Positions 40,081 through 51,507 of a stretch of 64,000 nucleotides of DNA are shown here, piece after piece. The position numbers and the translations under genes were made by a program. The stretch spans positions 12,105,941 through 12,169,940 of the forward strand of contig NC_037264.1 of the NCBI RefSeq assembly GCF_000002425.4, given 5' to 3'. Each line of letters begins with the position of its first letter. Positions within the stretch are counted from its first letter, which is position 1. Origin of the DNA: Physcomitrium patens. Its lineage: Eukaryota > Streptophyta > Bryopsida > Funariales > Funariaceae. The notes under the pieces were generated by a model. The model saw only the letters and a list, made by a program, of their open reading frames with translations. It was not told the DNA's origin and searched no databases.

Positions 40081-41471
40081 CTATTGTCCACTTCTATAGG
40101 AGGAGGTGGAGCTTGTCATCTTCTTGGTATGTCCACTGTCTTGTATGGTTCAAGAAGAGACACATGAAATACTGGATGGATTTTCATTGACTCCAGTAGA
40201 TGTAAACGATATGCAACTAGACTGATTTGTGTAGAAATAGAAAATGGTCTTAGCTTTCAATAGTCCAACTTGTCACAAGGACGAGTGGTCTTGATATTGC
40301 AACAAAGTAGCCATACCTTATCACCCAAGTTGAATGATGGCTATTCCTTTCGATAGACATCCGCATTGACCTTTTGTTGTTCTTGAGTCTCTTTTAACTG
40401 CGCCTTCATCGTTGCATGTAGCTCTGATAAATGAATCGCCAAATCTTTCGCAGCAAGATTATCAACTTTTGAAAAGTCAAAAGTATCAAGTCGTGGATGA
40501 TAACCATAATTAATAAAGAAAGGTATTTATTTTGTAGAAGAATGTACCGTGCTATTGTAAGCAAACTCTGCCAATGGCAAAAGAGTTGTCCAATCATCTT
40601 GTTGGTAATTAATGGTACATCTTAAATATTACTCCAAAACTTGATTAACATGCTCCGTTTGTCCATCAGTTTGAGGATGGAATGCCGAAGATAGTTTTAT
40701 ATCCACTTTAAGAATCTTGAAAAGAGTCTGCCAAAATCTTGATACAAATTGAGTTCCCCTATCTAATATAATATCCTTGGGTAATCCATGATAGCAATAG
40801 ATATTGTCAAGAAAGAGCTTAGCTGTTTCTTCACCTATGATAGATTTTGTACATGGTACAAAATGTGCCATTTTGGTAAAACAATCTACTATCACGAATA
40901 TAGAGTCATAAGAACTTGAGATTGGAAGATCTATGATGAAGTCCATAGAAACAAAAGACCATGGTTGTTCTGGAATGGATAATGGCTGAAAAAGTCCAAA
41001 AGGTCGATGATAAGGAGTTTTCGATCTTGAGCAAATATCACATGATTGTACAAAATCTTTAACTGCCTTCCACATTTGAGGCCACCAAAAATCTCTAGAT
41101 ATCAGTTCTAAAGTTTTATTATATCCAAAATGTCCTGCTGTTGGAAAGTCGTGATGAGCTTGAAGATCACGTAAACGTGCTTCTCCTTCTGGAACATATA
41201 GGCATCCTTCAAAATAGAGTAGGTTGTTCTTGAATTCAAATTTAGAGGGATCATGAGATTTAGAAGAATTATTCTTGATATCATGAACAAGAGGATTTGA
41301 AGACATACTTAATTGGACTTGCTTAAGAAAAGTTAAATCAATAGTCAATGTTGATTTTATTGCTCGAAGATGAAATTGCTCCGGCTTCAAGAGAACCATT
41401 CTTTGTTGCTCAAAAGCTACATCTCCTTCTTTTGGTGCAAGATAAGAACGTCTAGACAAGGCATCGAACAA
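40081..41471 (-). pseudogene. element D integrase
   Basis: The 280-codon open frame 40629-41471 holds the RNase H-integrase junction (FDALSRRSYLAPKEGDV), the HHCC zinc domain (HHDFPTAGHFG ... CDIC), the DDE core (first Asp in SMDFIIDLP, second in ILDRGTQFVSRFW) and the C-terminal TDGQTEHVNQVLE with the catalytic Glu. The rest, 40081-40628, has stops but keeps [13 protein letters not shown], the segment before the chromodomain. Confidence 0.92.
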
Positions 41472-42790
41472 ACCTTATTGTTTTTCTGGCCGATAAGTGA
41501 CGATGAACTCGAATCTTGATAAATACATGCTTCAACGAGCTTGGCGATGATTTAATACGCGTGCTGACATAAAACATTTGAGGTTCTTGTGATTTGTATA
41601 CACGGTGACTAGACTGGAAGCGCCTTCTAGATAATAATGCCATTCTTGAAAAGAATCCATAATTGCAAGAAGTTCTTTGTCGTGGATTTCATAATAGATT
41701 TCTGCTGCTGAGAATTTTCATGAATGAAAGGCTACTGGATGAAGTTTGTCATTTGTTCCCATTTGTGATAAAACCGCACCTAGAGCAAAGTCCGATGCAT
41801 CTGTTTCTATAAAGAATGCTTTGGAAAAATCAACACAATACAAGATTGGTGCAGAAACAAACGCTGTGTTCAAAGATTCAAAAACAACTTCTGCTTCTTG
41901 ATTCCATTGGAGTTTGTCTTTACAAGTCAAACATATAAGTGGAATTGCAACTTGAGAGAAGTCCTTGATGAAGATCCGATAGTAGTTGGCAAATCCCAAA
42001 AAACATTGGACATCTCTTACCGTTTTTGGGATCTTCTAGTCTATAATAGTTTGAACTTTTTTAGGATCTATCATAAGTCCATCATTTGAAATGATGTAAC
42101 CTAAGAAATTGACTTGAGTAGTTTGGAACACACACTTTTCTATCTTGGCATAGAGTCGTGTATCTCTTAATTTTTGTAACACACGACGAATATGAAGTTC
42201 ATGTTCTTCTGGATTCTTAGAATAGATCAAGATGTCGTCTAGATAACAGACCACAAAATCATCCAAAAACTCTTAAAAAACATTATTCATTAGATGTTGA
42301 AAAGTTGCTGGTGCATTTGTAAGCCCAAAAGGTATGACGTTGTATTCAAAATGTCCATACCTAGTTCAAAACGTAGTCTTCCATTCATCTCCTTCTTAGA
42401 TGCGTACTAGATTGTATGCTCCCAGGAGATCTATTTTTGTATAGATCTTAGCTTGATTCAACTGATCAAGAAGTCCAGATATTAAAGGTAGTGGATACCT
42501 GTTCTAGATGGTAATCTTGATGAGTCCTCGATAATCAACACACATCCGCAATGATCCATCTTTTTTCTTCACAAATAGAATTGGAGCTTCTGTTGGAGAT
42601 TTAGAATGGCGTATGAAATTTTTGGCTAGATTTTCTTCAATGTACTCCTTGAGTTCAGCCAACTCATTTTGTGATAAACTGTAGATTGGTTTGAATAGCA
42701 GTTGTGCTCCTTCTTGAAGGTAAATTGAACAATCATAGGGATGATGTTCCGGGAGAATATCCGCATTTTTTTTTTCAAATACATCTTGAA
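41472..42790 (-). pseudogene. element D reverse transcriptase and RNase H
   Basis: RT motifs in order: [20 protein letters not shown], the DLLGAYN segment, [13 protein letters not shown], catalytic VVCYLDDILIYSK (frame 42036-42266), CVFQTTQVNFLGYIIS, and GFANYYRIFIKDFS (frame 41718-41999) leading to RNase H (FIETDASDFALGAVLSQ, YEIHDKELLAIM, YTNHKNLKCFM, QARWSMYLSRFEF). Several in-frame stops, many where Trp or Arg is expected. Confidence 0.93.
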
Positions 42791-43538
42791 ATTCTTGATA
42801 TTGGCTTGGAATGCCACTTGAAGTCTTTTCACCAGTAGAAACGGGTGTGACATAAATAATATATGGTCACTCTTTCATAGCAGCATGCAAGAAAGCTTTT
42901 GCACCTATAAATACGGGTTTAATTGAACTGGACTTATGACTCTCTACTTGATTAACTACACTGTTAGTTATACTTTTAGAGAAAGTAAGAGTTCGGAAAA
43001 TCCAATCTATTTGAGGGTTGTATTTTTCTAACTACAATAAACCTAAAATGACTAGATTAGAGGGAGATCTAATGATATTAAATACTACAAAACTATTATG
43101 ACCATTGATTATTACTTTCATAGGATGGATTTCATGAGTTATATCTCCAGAAGATAATGGACGACCATCTATGAATTCTATATGAACAAGTTTAATTTTC
43201 TTTACTAAAGATATGCTATGTCTTTTAGTAAATTCTTCATCTAAAAAAGACCCTGAGGGTCCTGAATCTAACAAAGCAGAGACTTTGTAATATTTAGGTC
43301 CTAAAATAACATTTAATGTAAAACAAAGAAAGGGCTCTGAAGAGAGAATAGGACGAGTACTAGATGTTGTGCAAGGTTCCAGCCGCACGGTTCCTATTGT
43401 AGTTGGACAAACTCGTTTTCTAACATATTGTCTTCTTTCACAGCCATACTCTTCATTTTGTGATTGCGTCGTTTCTTTGGACAATGTTGAGTAGTGTGCT
43501 TTGGTTCTCCACAATATAAATATAATCCTTCTTGACAA
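42791..43538 (-). pseudogene. element D aspartic protease
   Basis: Frame 43032-43538 carries the active site ALLDSGPSGSFLD and the flap-proximal VVFNIIRSPSNLVILG. It follows the gag zinc knuckle, which lies in another frame, so a frameshift separates gag from pol here. Confidence 0.85.
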
Positions 43539-44401
43539 TGACGAATCTTTTCTTGCTCAGTAAGAGGTTTGAAACGTACTGCATCAATTTATATATCCTC
43601 TACTTTCGAATCTATGTGTTGAAGAGGTATTGGTATTGCCATTGAATTATAGTAATGTTGAGGTCCACTTGTACGGTTCTTAGATCAAAATACAAAAAGG
43701 TGATTGTCGTACTTCACAGCAAAGTCAATTGCTTGACTCAATGTTTGAGGATCAGGTAAGTTGAGCATTAATTTTTTTACCTCATATTGTAATCCGTAGA
43801 AGAATTGGCTAATAAGTGCTGCATCATCTTACTTGATATCAGTTGCAAGTTGTCAAAATTCTAAAGCATATAACATTACTGATCGATTGCATTGTCATAA
43901 AATATGGATCTTATTAGTTGCAACACGAATTACATCATGTTCTCTATACATGGATCGAAATTCTACCAAAAAAGCCTCTAGATTATCTAATATTGGATCT
44001 CGTCGTTCAAGAAAAGATGAAAACCACGATAGTGCTGAACCTGAAAGAAGCGTACCAATGAATCTAACTTGCGATCCTGGAGTTGGATAGCTTTGGAGTT
44101 TAAGTTCAATCATAAGTTGCACTTGATTGATAAATCCTCGAAACTTGGATCTGGTGCCATGAAACTTCTTGGGTAGGGCAATTCTTGGTTCTCTAATACT
44201 TGAAGGACGTTCTACCATAGGAGAAAGGACATGGTTTGGTGTAGATGTTGAAGCAGCTCCAACCATTTCTATATCTTCACTTCCTGCCAATCTTATTGCT
44301 CCTTGTGGTGGTAAATTGAATTAATGCATCGCAAGCATTAACTCCCTCAATTGCTCTTGCATTTGTGCCATTGCACTCTTCATTTTGAGAAGTTCTACCA
44401 T
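43539..44401 (-). pseudogene. element D gag
   Basis: Starts at ATG 44399-44401 with MKSAMAQMQEQLRELMLA, a coiled-coil-like start, then a TAA after about 27 codons. The main open piece, 43895-44290, contains RIALPKKFHGTRSKFRGF and SALSWFSSFLERRDPILDN, the Gypsy capsid region. A CCHC knuckle near 43490-43540 reads LYLYCGEPKHTTQHC, first Cys changed to Tyr. Confidence 0.85.
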
Positions 44402-44581
44402 GATAATACTTAGAAGAGAGAAGATGTCTAATATCGCTCAAGACAAATAGAAGAGAGGACTTGAGAACAAAAAAAATACTAAGGACAATATCAGTTTAGA
44501 GGAGGGTAATCCGCAACTTCTAATATGCTTATATCTTATCAAGAAAAAGGGGTAATCCACTCTTAATCAAGATTAGACAAA

Positions 44582-44593
44582 GCTTTGATATTG
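44582..44593 (-). promoter_or_regulatory. possible degenerate primer binding site of element D
   Basis: Minus strand CAATATCAAAGC resembles TGGTATCAGAGC, complementary to the 3' end of plant initiator tRNA-Met, at 8 of 12 positions; three of the four differences are G-to-A. It lies 20 nt inside the 5' LTR, farther than usual, so this is tentative. Confidence 0.35.
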
Positions 44594-44613
44594 TAGGTGT
44601 ATTCTTGTCAATT

Positions 44614-45174
44614 TGTCAAGGACAAAAATTCTATGAAAAAACAATTCAAACAAGTGAGCCTTCACTCAAAGAGAGGTAACAAAATATATATAAATAAGTA
44701 TATATATTGAAAGAGAAACTAGAATGGCTATTGCCAAAAGACAAGAAAACTAGAGACCCTTGAAACTAGACTAAAAGCAAGAAAGGAGTTGACAAGAATG
44801 AAGAAGCCTTCACTCTTATCTCTATATATACTATCTAACTAGGGGCTACGTGATGACGTTCTATAGGACCTCCAATATGTGTTGACTTTGTAGGACACAT
44901 GCCTTGACTTATAAGGCAAGTTCTTCTATGTGTGGGCCTTATAGTTAGCTTAAGCTTCAAGTTAACAACATGTGTGGCACATGGCCAACTTGTTGACCAC
45001 GTTTCTAATCCAAAAAGTCAATTAAAGACACCTATGAAGTCAAAGCAGTGTCTATGAAGCTTCTAAGAAGCTTCCATATTAAATACTATAGAATTAACTT
45101 ACTTTTATCTACTTTTACTTACTTCTACCTATCTGTATATGTAATTACTAGCTTACAGGATTATGTCCGTGACA
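44614..45174 (-). repeat. 5' LTR of element D
   Basis: 561 bp partner of 38781-39341, same length and TGTC...GACA ends. The insertion point beyond it is marked by CCTAT at 45175-45179. Confidence 0.95.
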
Positions 45175-46133
45175 CCTATAAGCCTTTGTACCTTCACAAT
45201 ATCCAACAAATACACATTTTGTATCTTTTGTATCAAATTTTTATTTCATAAAATCTAGTATCTTTGCATATGCTATGCATCCAAATGTGCTCATGTGAGA
45301 AACACAAGTTTTTCTCCCACTCCAAGCTTCTTTCAATGTCATTGATGTAAGTACACTTGTAGGACACCTATTTCTCATATACATTATATATTCCACTGCT
45401 TCTGCCTAAAATTCATGTCCAAAGTGTTGTCCATGAAGCATACTCCTTGCCATCTCCACAATGGTCTCATTTTCTCTTTGAGCAGCTTTATTTTATTATG
45501 GAGTGTAAGGAGTGGAGGTTTGTCTTGCAATACCATGCATCTTCAAGAAATCATGTAATTGCTTTGACATATACTCACCTCCATTTTTCGTATGCAATAT
45601 CTTGATTTTGCATTCATATTACTTTACTACAAGTATCTTAAACTCCTTGAACCTTGTGAAATACTTACTCTTTGCTTTAAGGATGAAAATCCAAACCTTC
45701 CTTGAAAAATCATCAATGAATGTGACAAAATACCTTGTACCTCCTATTGATGGCATCCTCATAGGTCCACAAACATGAGAATGGACAATCTCCAATAACT
45801 GGATTGCACGTGTTGCAAGTCCATTTAGAAATGAGGCCTTTTATTGTTTACCTTGAATACAATATTCACAAGAAAGTGTCATAGCATTGTTACTTATATG
45901 ACCAAGATCTAAGCTACTTATCATAGATTGAAGTTCTTTCATGCTCTTGGCATTCAAATAACCAAGGTGTGCCAAATACCAAACTTGTCTTGATCTTGAG
46001 AAAATTCAGCAAATGCCGCCACTTCAACTCCATTCACCTTCTTACACTTGATGAAGTAAAGGTTGCCATGTCTAAAGCCCTTTGTAATATGATATCCTTC
46101 AAATATCTTTACAAAACATCCATTCTTATCAAA
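45175..46133 (-). pseudogene. Copia C integrase (right of insertion D)
   Basis: Minus strand ends at the D insertion with CVFVGYCEGTKAYR, the Copia integrase C-terminal GY block whose remainder is at 38422-38775. The core upstream is traceable (FAEFSQDQDKFGIWHTL near the zinc domain; LHNKIKLLKEKMRPLWRWQ-like sequence in a shifted frame) but broken by many stops and frameshifts. Confidence 0.75.
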
Positions 46134-46570
46134 TTATACTTTACAACCATGTAAAACAAGTTTACTCATCGAGAGGAGGTTTTTCTTCATCTTTGGTATA
46201 TGTAAGACGTCCTTCAATTTGATCCTCTTGGTTTGGCCTTTCATAACAATCTCTATAATAATAGAGCCCATTCCAATAGCTTGTACTATGCCATTGTCTC
46301 CCATGAGGATATTTGCTATTAAAATTTCTTCATAAGTATCAAATGAATACTTGTATGGAGTCATGTGCTTGGTGGCACCAGAATCAATGATCCTTTTGGA
46401 CATGGCAGCTATGGAAGTGCCTTTATTTGCCATGAATGCATAATCATCACTTCCATATTCATCACGAGCATTGTTTGTACTTTTTCTATTTTTTTTTTTT
46501 TTTTAATCTTGTAGTAATTTCGAGCAAAGTGACTTGGTTTTCCACAAATGAAGCAAATTCTTACATTGCC
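46134..46570 (-). pseudogene. Copia C zinc knuckle and aspartic protease
   Basis: At 46510-46565 the minus strand reads ICFICGKPSHFARNYY, a CCHC knuckle with its last Cys changed to Tyr. A T-run lies between. Frame 46134-46433 holds the protease active site RIIDSGATKHMT and LKDVLHIPKMKKNLLSMSKL, the conserved Copia block before integrase. Confidence 0.9.
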
Positions 46571-47227
46571 ACATTGGTAAGAATGACTTCCCTTGCCTTG
46601 TCTTGAAGAGAGAGCCGAATCTTTACTTTGGGGCTATTTTTCTTTCCTCATGGTCACTTCATGGGCAAGTCTTGCCATCACATAATCCATTGTGATTTCT
46701 TTTAGCTTGATGGACTCTAATGCCACAATGAGGTAGTTGTAGGACTTGAGAAGGCTCATAAGCAAGGTCATGATAATATCACTGTCTTCTAAAGGCTTGT
46801 CAACAATTATAAGTTGATTAACAAGGATCTTTACTTTATTGATATGAGCCATGAGATCTTCACCTTCTTCCATCTTGCAAGTGAAGAATTTCCTTCTTGT
46901 GAAGATGATATTGGACAAATTCTTGCTCTCATATATGTTGCAAAGAGTTTTTGATGCTTTTGCTGGTCTTTTACAAGAGATGATGTGATAAAAGTTAGCT
47001 TCATCCAAATTGGTGGAAATCATGCCAAAAGCCTTCTTTTCACATCTTCTGAAGTCTTTCTTCTCTTTAGCATCAGCATGGGTGCTTGGAGGCTCTTCAC
47101 TTTCATCTACAATGTTTCAAAGGTCCAAAGATGCCAACAAAAGCTCCATTTTGACCTTCCAATGGTAGAAATTGTCACCTCTAAATTTCTCAATTACTCT
47201 CAAATCTTTACCTTCACTTAAAGCCAT
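46571..47227 (-). pseudogene. Copia C gag
   Basis: ATG 47225-47227 opens MALSEGKDLRVIEKFRGDNF and YHWKVKMELLLASLDL, followed by a TGA where Trp is expected. The capsid continues through 46634-47023 with KTLCNIYESKNLSN, FTCKMEEGEDLMAHINKVK and LVNQLIIVDKPLEDSDIIMT, typical of UBN2-type Copia gag. Confidence 0.88.
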
Positions 47228-47690
47228 GTCTTAGAAGAGGTCTATCAAAAAATATCAAGAAAAGGAGTCTCTATATGCTTAAAATCACCAAAACAATTTT
47301 ATACAAGTAAAATCTCTGAATGCCCTCTTGTAAACAAATGAATGTTTCTTCACTCCAAACACTCCTAAATCAACTTTTGAAGCTTCTATTAAGTATGTGA
47401 ACTCCAATCAACCTCACCATCAAGTTCTTCCACTCATAATACTCATTTTTTCACTACAACACCAAAGACACTATCAAAGTCTTTGTATAAGATCTTAATC
47501 ATTCAATCCTAGGAGTTAAGAACCTTCAAACTGATGTTAGAGATCTATAAGGCCCAAATCAAAACTTCCACAAGTCAAAACACAAGATTATATCATACAA
47601 TCTCTAACATCAACAAACACCATAAGATCTATTCCACACAAGAACAACAACCAGCAAATGACTTCAACTTACTTGAATAGCACAACAAAG
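47228..47690 (-). other. Copia C untranslated leader
   Basis: Sequence between the primer site and the gag ATG; stops in all frames. Nothing recognisable apart from its position. Confidence 0.6.
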
Positions 47691-47709
47691 TGTGTGTGGG
47701 TCCATAACC
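47691..47709 (-). promoter_or_regulatory. primer binding site of Copia C, half-tRNA-iMet type
   Basis: Directly after the 5' LTR the minus strand reads GGTTATGGACCCACACACA. From memory the plant initiator tRNA-Met anticodon arm is GUGGGCCCAUAACC, whose complement is GGTTATGGGCCCAC; 13 of 14 bases match. This is the internal (half-tRNA) primer site known from Drosophila copia, not the usual 3'-end site. Confidence 0.7.
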
Positions 47710-48041
47710 TATTAAAAAAAATATAATAAGCAAGACACAAGTAAGTAGAAAACAACAAGGTTAGACATAAGAGAAGTGTGGAATGACATGCCTCTCACTT
47801 CCAACACCCTTTACTTATAGGTAGAGGTTACATCCATTTTGGCTAACGTTCATCTTACTTTCATCTAACTAAATCCTAGTTTCTTCTTAACCTAGTCGCC
47901 ACTTTAAACCCTAGCTCCCACCTATAACCCTAGCCGCCACCTTGATATCTTTCTTTCATCCTTTTGCTACTATTTTACCATTAGCAACTTATCTAAGATA
48001 ATAACTTTTACCTTCTAACTTATCCTCCATTTACTTTAACA
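47710..48041 (-). repeat. 5' LTR of Copia element C
   Basis: 332 bp, partner of 36390-36721, followed by the CCTAG target duplication (48042-48046). The divergence from its partner is a mixture of transitions and one or two single-base indels. Confidence 0.92.
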
Positions 48042-48046
48042 CCTAG

Positions 48047-49290
48047 CACTATAATTTATACTTTTTCATATTACTACTCCATATGCTATTAAATAGTCTT
48101 GAATCAATGCTCTTATACCTCCTTTGTCAAAATTGATTTGAAGAAGATCTTCTATATTTTTTATTGCGACTTTTCTATCTTTGTAAAAAAATATTCTTTA
48201 TTATATCATATTATTAAATTTATTTCAATTATTTTTAGTATAAAAAGTATTGTTATACCAAATATATCTTTATATATACCTTTGTTTAGAAGTAGCCTTC
48301 AAATTATTTATAGAAGTCTTTTTTTCAAGTCTTATCAATTTGATTTAAAGATCTTATATACCATATATAATTTCTTTGACTCCCATATCTACTTTCTTTG
48401 ATGTACATGCTAGAGATTGAATTATAGGTATTATCACTCATATTGTATTTGAGGTGCTTATACTATACTTAAAATATTAATCCTATCCTTTTTCCTTTCT
48501 CATTTTGCAAGCAAATCCATTGTATCTACATCATTTCTTCACTTCATTGTCAATCCTTCATCTTTTTTTTTGCCTTCAAGAAGCAACTCCAATTTTTCTT
48601 GTAATTATCTATTAGGAGTTTGAAGAAATATTTCAATCTTATTTGACTCCGGTATTAACTTTTCCACCTTTGATAATTAAAAATACTACCTTTTAAACCC
48701 CTTTAATAACTTTGTTACTTGTAAATTCTTCATATGCTACTCAATACATTTTAGAAATAATTTCTTAGTAATACAATCAATGTCCTTTGAGAAATATTTA
48801 TCTCTTAATGCATATAAAAATATCTTCCATTAACTCCTATAATACTTCATAAATTGATATAACATATTTTTTTATCTCTAATATCGTGGCAAGTCCAAAT
48901 AGCTCAATTAGCTTCTTTTCAAAAATCCAATTTAATTCTATTTCTTGCAAATAATATTTTAAATACTTTAAAATGTCTCTTCTATCAAATTGGTCAATTT
49001 TATTAATCATTACTTATAATGCTTTGGTTGCTAAAACTTTCTTGCAATCTCTTCTTTGTTGTTGCTACATAAATAATATATAAGCTTAAAACAAGCTTAT
49101 AATGATTGGATCCATATAGATATCTTGTCTTTTAGTAGAAACTCTACTAGATTTTCTACCCAAAGCTTTACATGAAGCTCCTTCCATAGCTCCTCCAAAA
49201 CTCTTGCTCTTATTTTTTATTAAATAAAAATAAATATAAACAAACTTCAAGACCTCTTACTTAAAGCTTTTACATTGAATTTACTTCTTA
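48047..49290 (-). pseudogene. element B gag/leader remnant (right of Copia C)
   Basis: Degenerate AT-rich sequence between Copia C and the 5' LTR of element B. By element order it should hold B leader and gag. I could not recognise a capsid or knuckle motif. Confidence 0.4.
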
Positions 49291-51507
49291 TGTCATATTA
49301 CATAAAGTTTGCTTGAGAATGCATTAGACACTTAATTGTGGAAAAAAAATAAGAATTTTTAATAAGATGATTTTAACAACTCTAATAGAATCTTAAACAA
49401 ACTCCAATTAAATTATAATAATACTAGTCAATCTTTAATTAATTTCAAAATAACTCTCAAGAACTTATAAAATAAACTTAAAAAATTAATAAATAAACTA
49501 ATAAAAGTATAAATATTAAAAATTAGAACGTATCTCTGATTTTTATTTTCTATTATAATTAGTAGTAGAATATTTATTCTTTTAATACGGACAAAAATAG
49601 TCACGACCATGACTGCATTGATACTTATGAGTACCTTTTTCATGTTCGTATAATTATTTTTTAGACTTTAAAATATTAAATGCATGAAATTATAGAATTG
49701 TGGTTCCAATAGGACAAGCTTCTGCATTATGGAAAAATAGCTCATTTTATTTTTTTACAAGAAGTAGATAGAACATGAAATCATAATAACTTTGAAATTT
49801 CATGTTCCTATATTGTTGTTCCACTACTTCAAATGGAAGAAGAAATATAGAGAGAATTTTTTCAATCATTTCTTCTTTAAAGATGCTTTGTCTAGACAAT
49901 AATAGTTATGAGATAATATTATACATTTCATTGTTGAAAGCATTCTAAATCTTAAAAATTTAAGATAAGTAAATATGTCCAATCATGACATGTACTTGGA
50001 AAGAAAATGGTCTTTTGATGATTAAACTTAGATTTAAGATTCTTCCAAAGCTTGGCTAGATCTTCTATTTTCAAATATTGATGTTATATTGTAGATATAA
50101 AATAACCACAAAGGAGAAGAAGTTTTTTCCAATGGATAGCAAGAAGAATAAAAGTACTTATAGTAGGAGATTCTTCAAACATAATTACATCTAAAAGTTA
50201 TCTTGTAAATAAATTTATTTTTGTCATTTTTGCCCATAATAGATAATTATTTCTATTAGTAGCCAATGTTAGAAATAAAAGCACTTGAAAATATAGGAAT
50301 GCTATAGTGATAGTTGAAAACATAACAGAGACAGTTGAGGATGTTAAAGCTTTCATTATAAATAAATCTATGAAGAAAATATAAGATCAAGTAGAAAAGG
50401 TTGAGTAAAATGCAACTTAAAATATAAAGTCAAATAAAATGATAAAGTTGAACTTGAAATCAAAAATATTATTTTTTATTTTTTTTATTTTTCACAAAAA
50501 ATAAAGATCTGTAGTAGACTATGACAACAGCAACATACGACAGACAATAGATGGTGATAGCAACAGTAACAACAATAGTAGACAGTGAAAGTGGGAAGAA
50601 CAAGCAATAAGCAGCAATAAACAAATAAGTAGGTAGGGCGATGCAGTGTAGGATAAAAAATGAGGGGAAGATGAAAAGCAAGGTGTACGTAAGTTTTAAA
50701 AAATTAAGAATAGTGCACAAGAGTGATCGTCTTGATAATATATTAAAAAATTTTTAAAGAGAGACACAAGAGTAGCTAAAAGTAATATATGTATACATAC
50801 AAAATATATACTTATATATATACATACATACATATATATAAGAGAGTATATAAAAGGAGAGAGAGCTTCTAAACAAAATTATATATTGATGTGATTGTAT
50901 CACTTGTATACAAGAGAAAGAAGAGAAGATAAGTAATTTATTTTTACTATATTCTAAAAATTATAACTATAGTAATCCTCAAATTTATAAACTTTTTTTT
51001 ATTTCTCAAAATCTAAATCAATCGAATACATTATTAACTTTGAAAATTCTTCAAAATCTCAATATTTATGCAAATGATATAAAATTCATATTTAAAAATC
51101 TTTCTTCAAATTTGCTTTCAAATTATATTTTTTACTTTACAAAAAGAATCTTAGAATCTTTATAGGTATGCGATTTTATCCCTCAAGTTTTGATTTCAAC
51201 CTAGGTTGACAATTAGTCCTCTCTAGGTATCAATATTTCATAATTTGAGGTAAGTTTTATTTTAATCTATTGTTAATTTTTTTTTAAATATTCCTATATT
51301 AATATTTTATTTTATTTACTTTGATTTGGTTCATTTATACCTCTATAAAATAAATAAAATTTCCTTCTATAAAAGATAATATTAAAACTAAACTTTTTAC
51401 TATCTTTCTATAATTTATTATTATTTTTTTGCTACATCTTTCTACTAGGATCTTATATAATAATCTCTATATTTTTTTATTTTTTACCATATATTCATGT
51501 TATCACA
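49291..51507 (-). repeat. 5' LTR of element B, with an internal insertion
   Basis: Matches 30255-31646 at its left part (AAGTTTGCTTGAGAA near 49306) and right part (GACAATTAGTCCTCTCTAGG near 51209, TTTGATTTGGTTCATTTAT near 51321). It is about 825 bp longer. The extra sequence at roughly 49505-50935 has no counterpart in the other copy and lacks the AATCCTAA repeat, so a replacement or insertion is likely. Confidence 0.7.

Larger units (their letters stand above)
38781..45174 (-). mobile_element. Gypsy chromovirus element D (innermost, youngest)
   Basis: Full-length 6394-bp minus-strand Ty3/Gypsy element with 561-bp LTRs (38781-39341 and 44614-45174) and perfect CCTAT target duplications. It carries gag with a CCHC knuckle, protease, RT, RNase H, integrase with HHCC and DDE motifs, a C-terminal chromodomain, and an extra reading frame before the 3' LTR. 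I count about 34 differences between the LTRs (about 6%), mostly transitions. Stops in gag, RT and chromodomain inactivate this copy. It interrupts the integrase C-terminal block of Copia C. Confidence 0.96.
36390..48041 (-). mobile_element. Copia element C (nested in B, split by D)
   Basis: Complete Ty1/Copia element on the minus strand. The 332-bp LTRs are at 36390-36721 and 47710-48041, with perfect CCTAG target duplications at 36385-36389 and 48042-48046. Without insertion D it is about 5.25 kb, a normal Copia length. Order on the minus strand: LTR, primer site, gag, zinc knuckle, protease, integrase, RT, RNase H, polypurine tract, LTR. Stops, for example a TGA replacing a Trp codon in gag, inactivate it. 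By eye the LTRs differ at roughly one base in ten. Confidence 0.93.
30255..51507 (-). mobile_element. Gypsy element B, nested in A and split by Copia element C
   Basis: Minus-strand Gypsy element with related terminal repeats at 30255-31646 (3' LTR) and 49291-51507 (5' LTR). Internal order on the minus strand is gag (48047-49290 and 35600-36384), RT (34422-34661), RNase H (33170-33420), integrase (32338-32601). The LTR copies are clearly homologous but strongly diverged, so the insertion is old. No matching target duplication was found (CACAA left, TAAAA right). Copia element C sits at 36390-48041. Confidence 0.7.

Noticed and set aside
50469..50720. hydrophobic 83-codon minus-strand frame
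   Set aside because: A run of hydrophobic codons in AT-rich DNA inside an LTR insertion; no start context or homology recognised.
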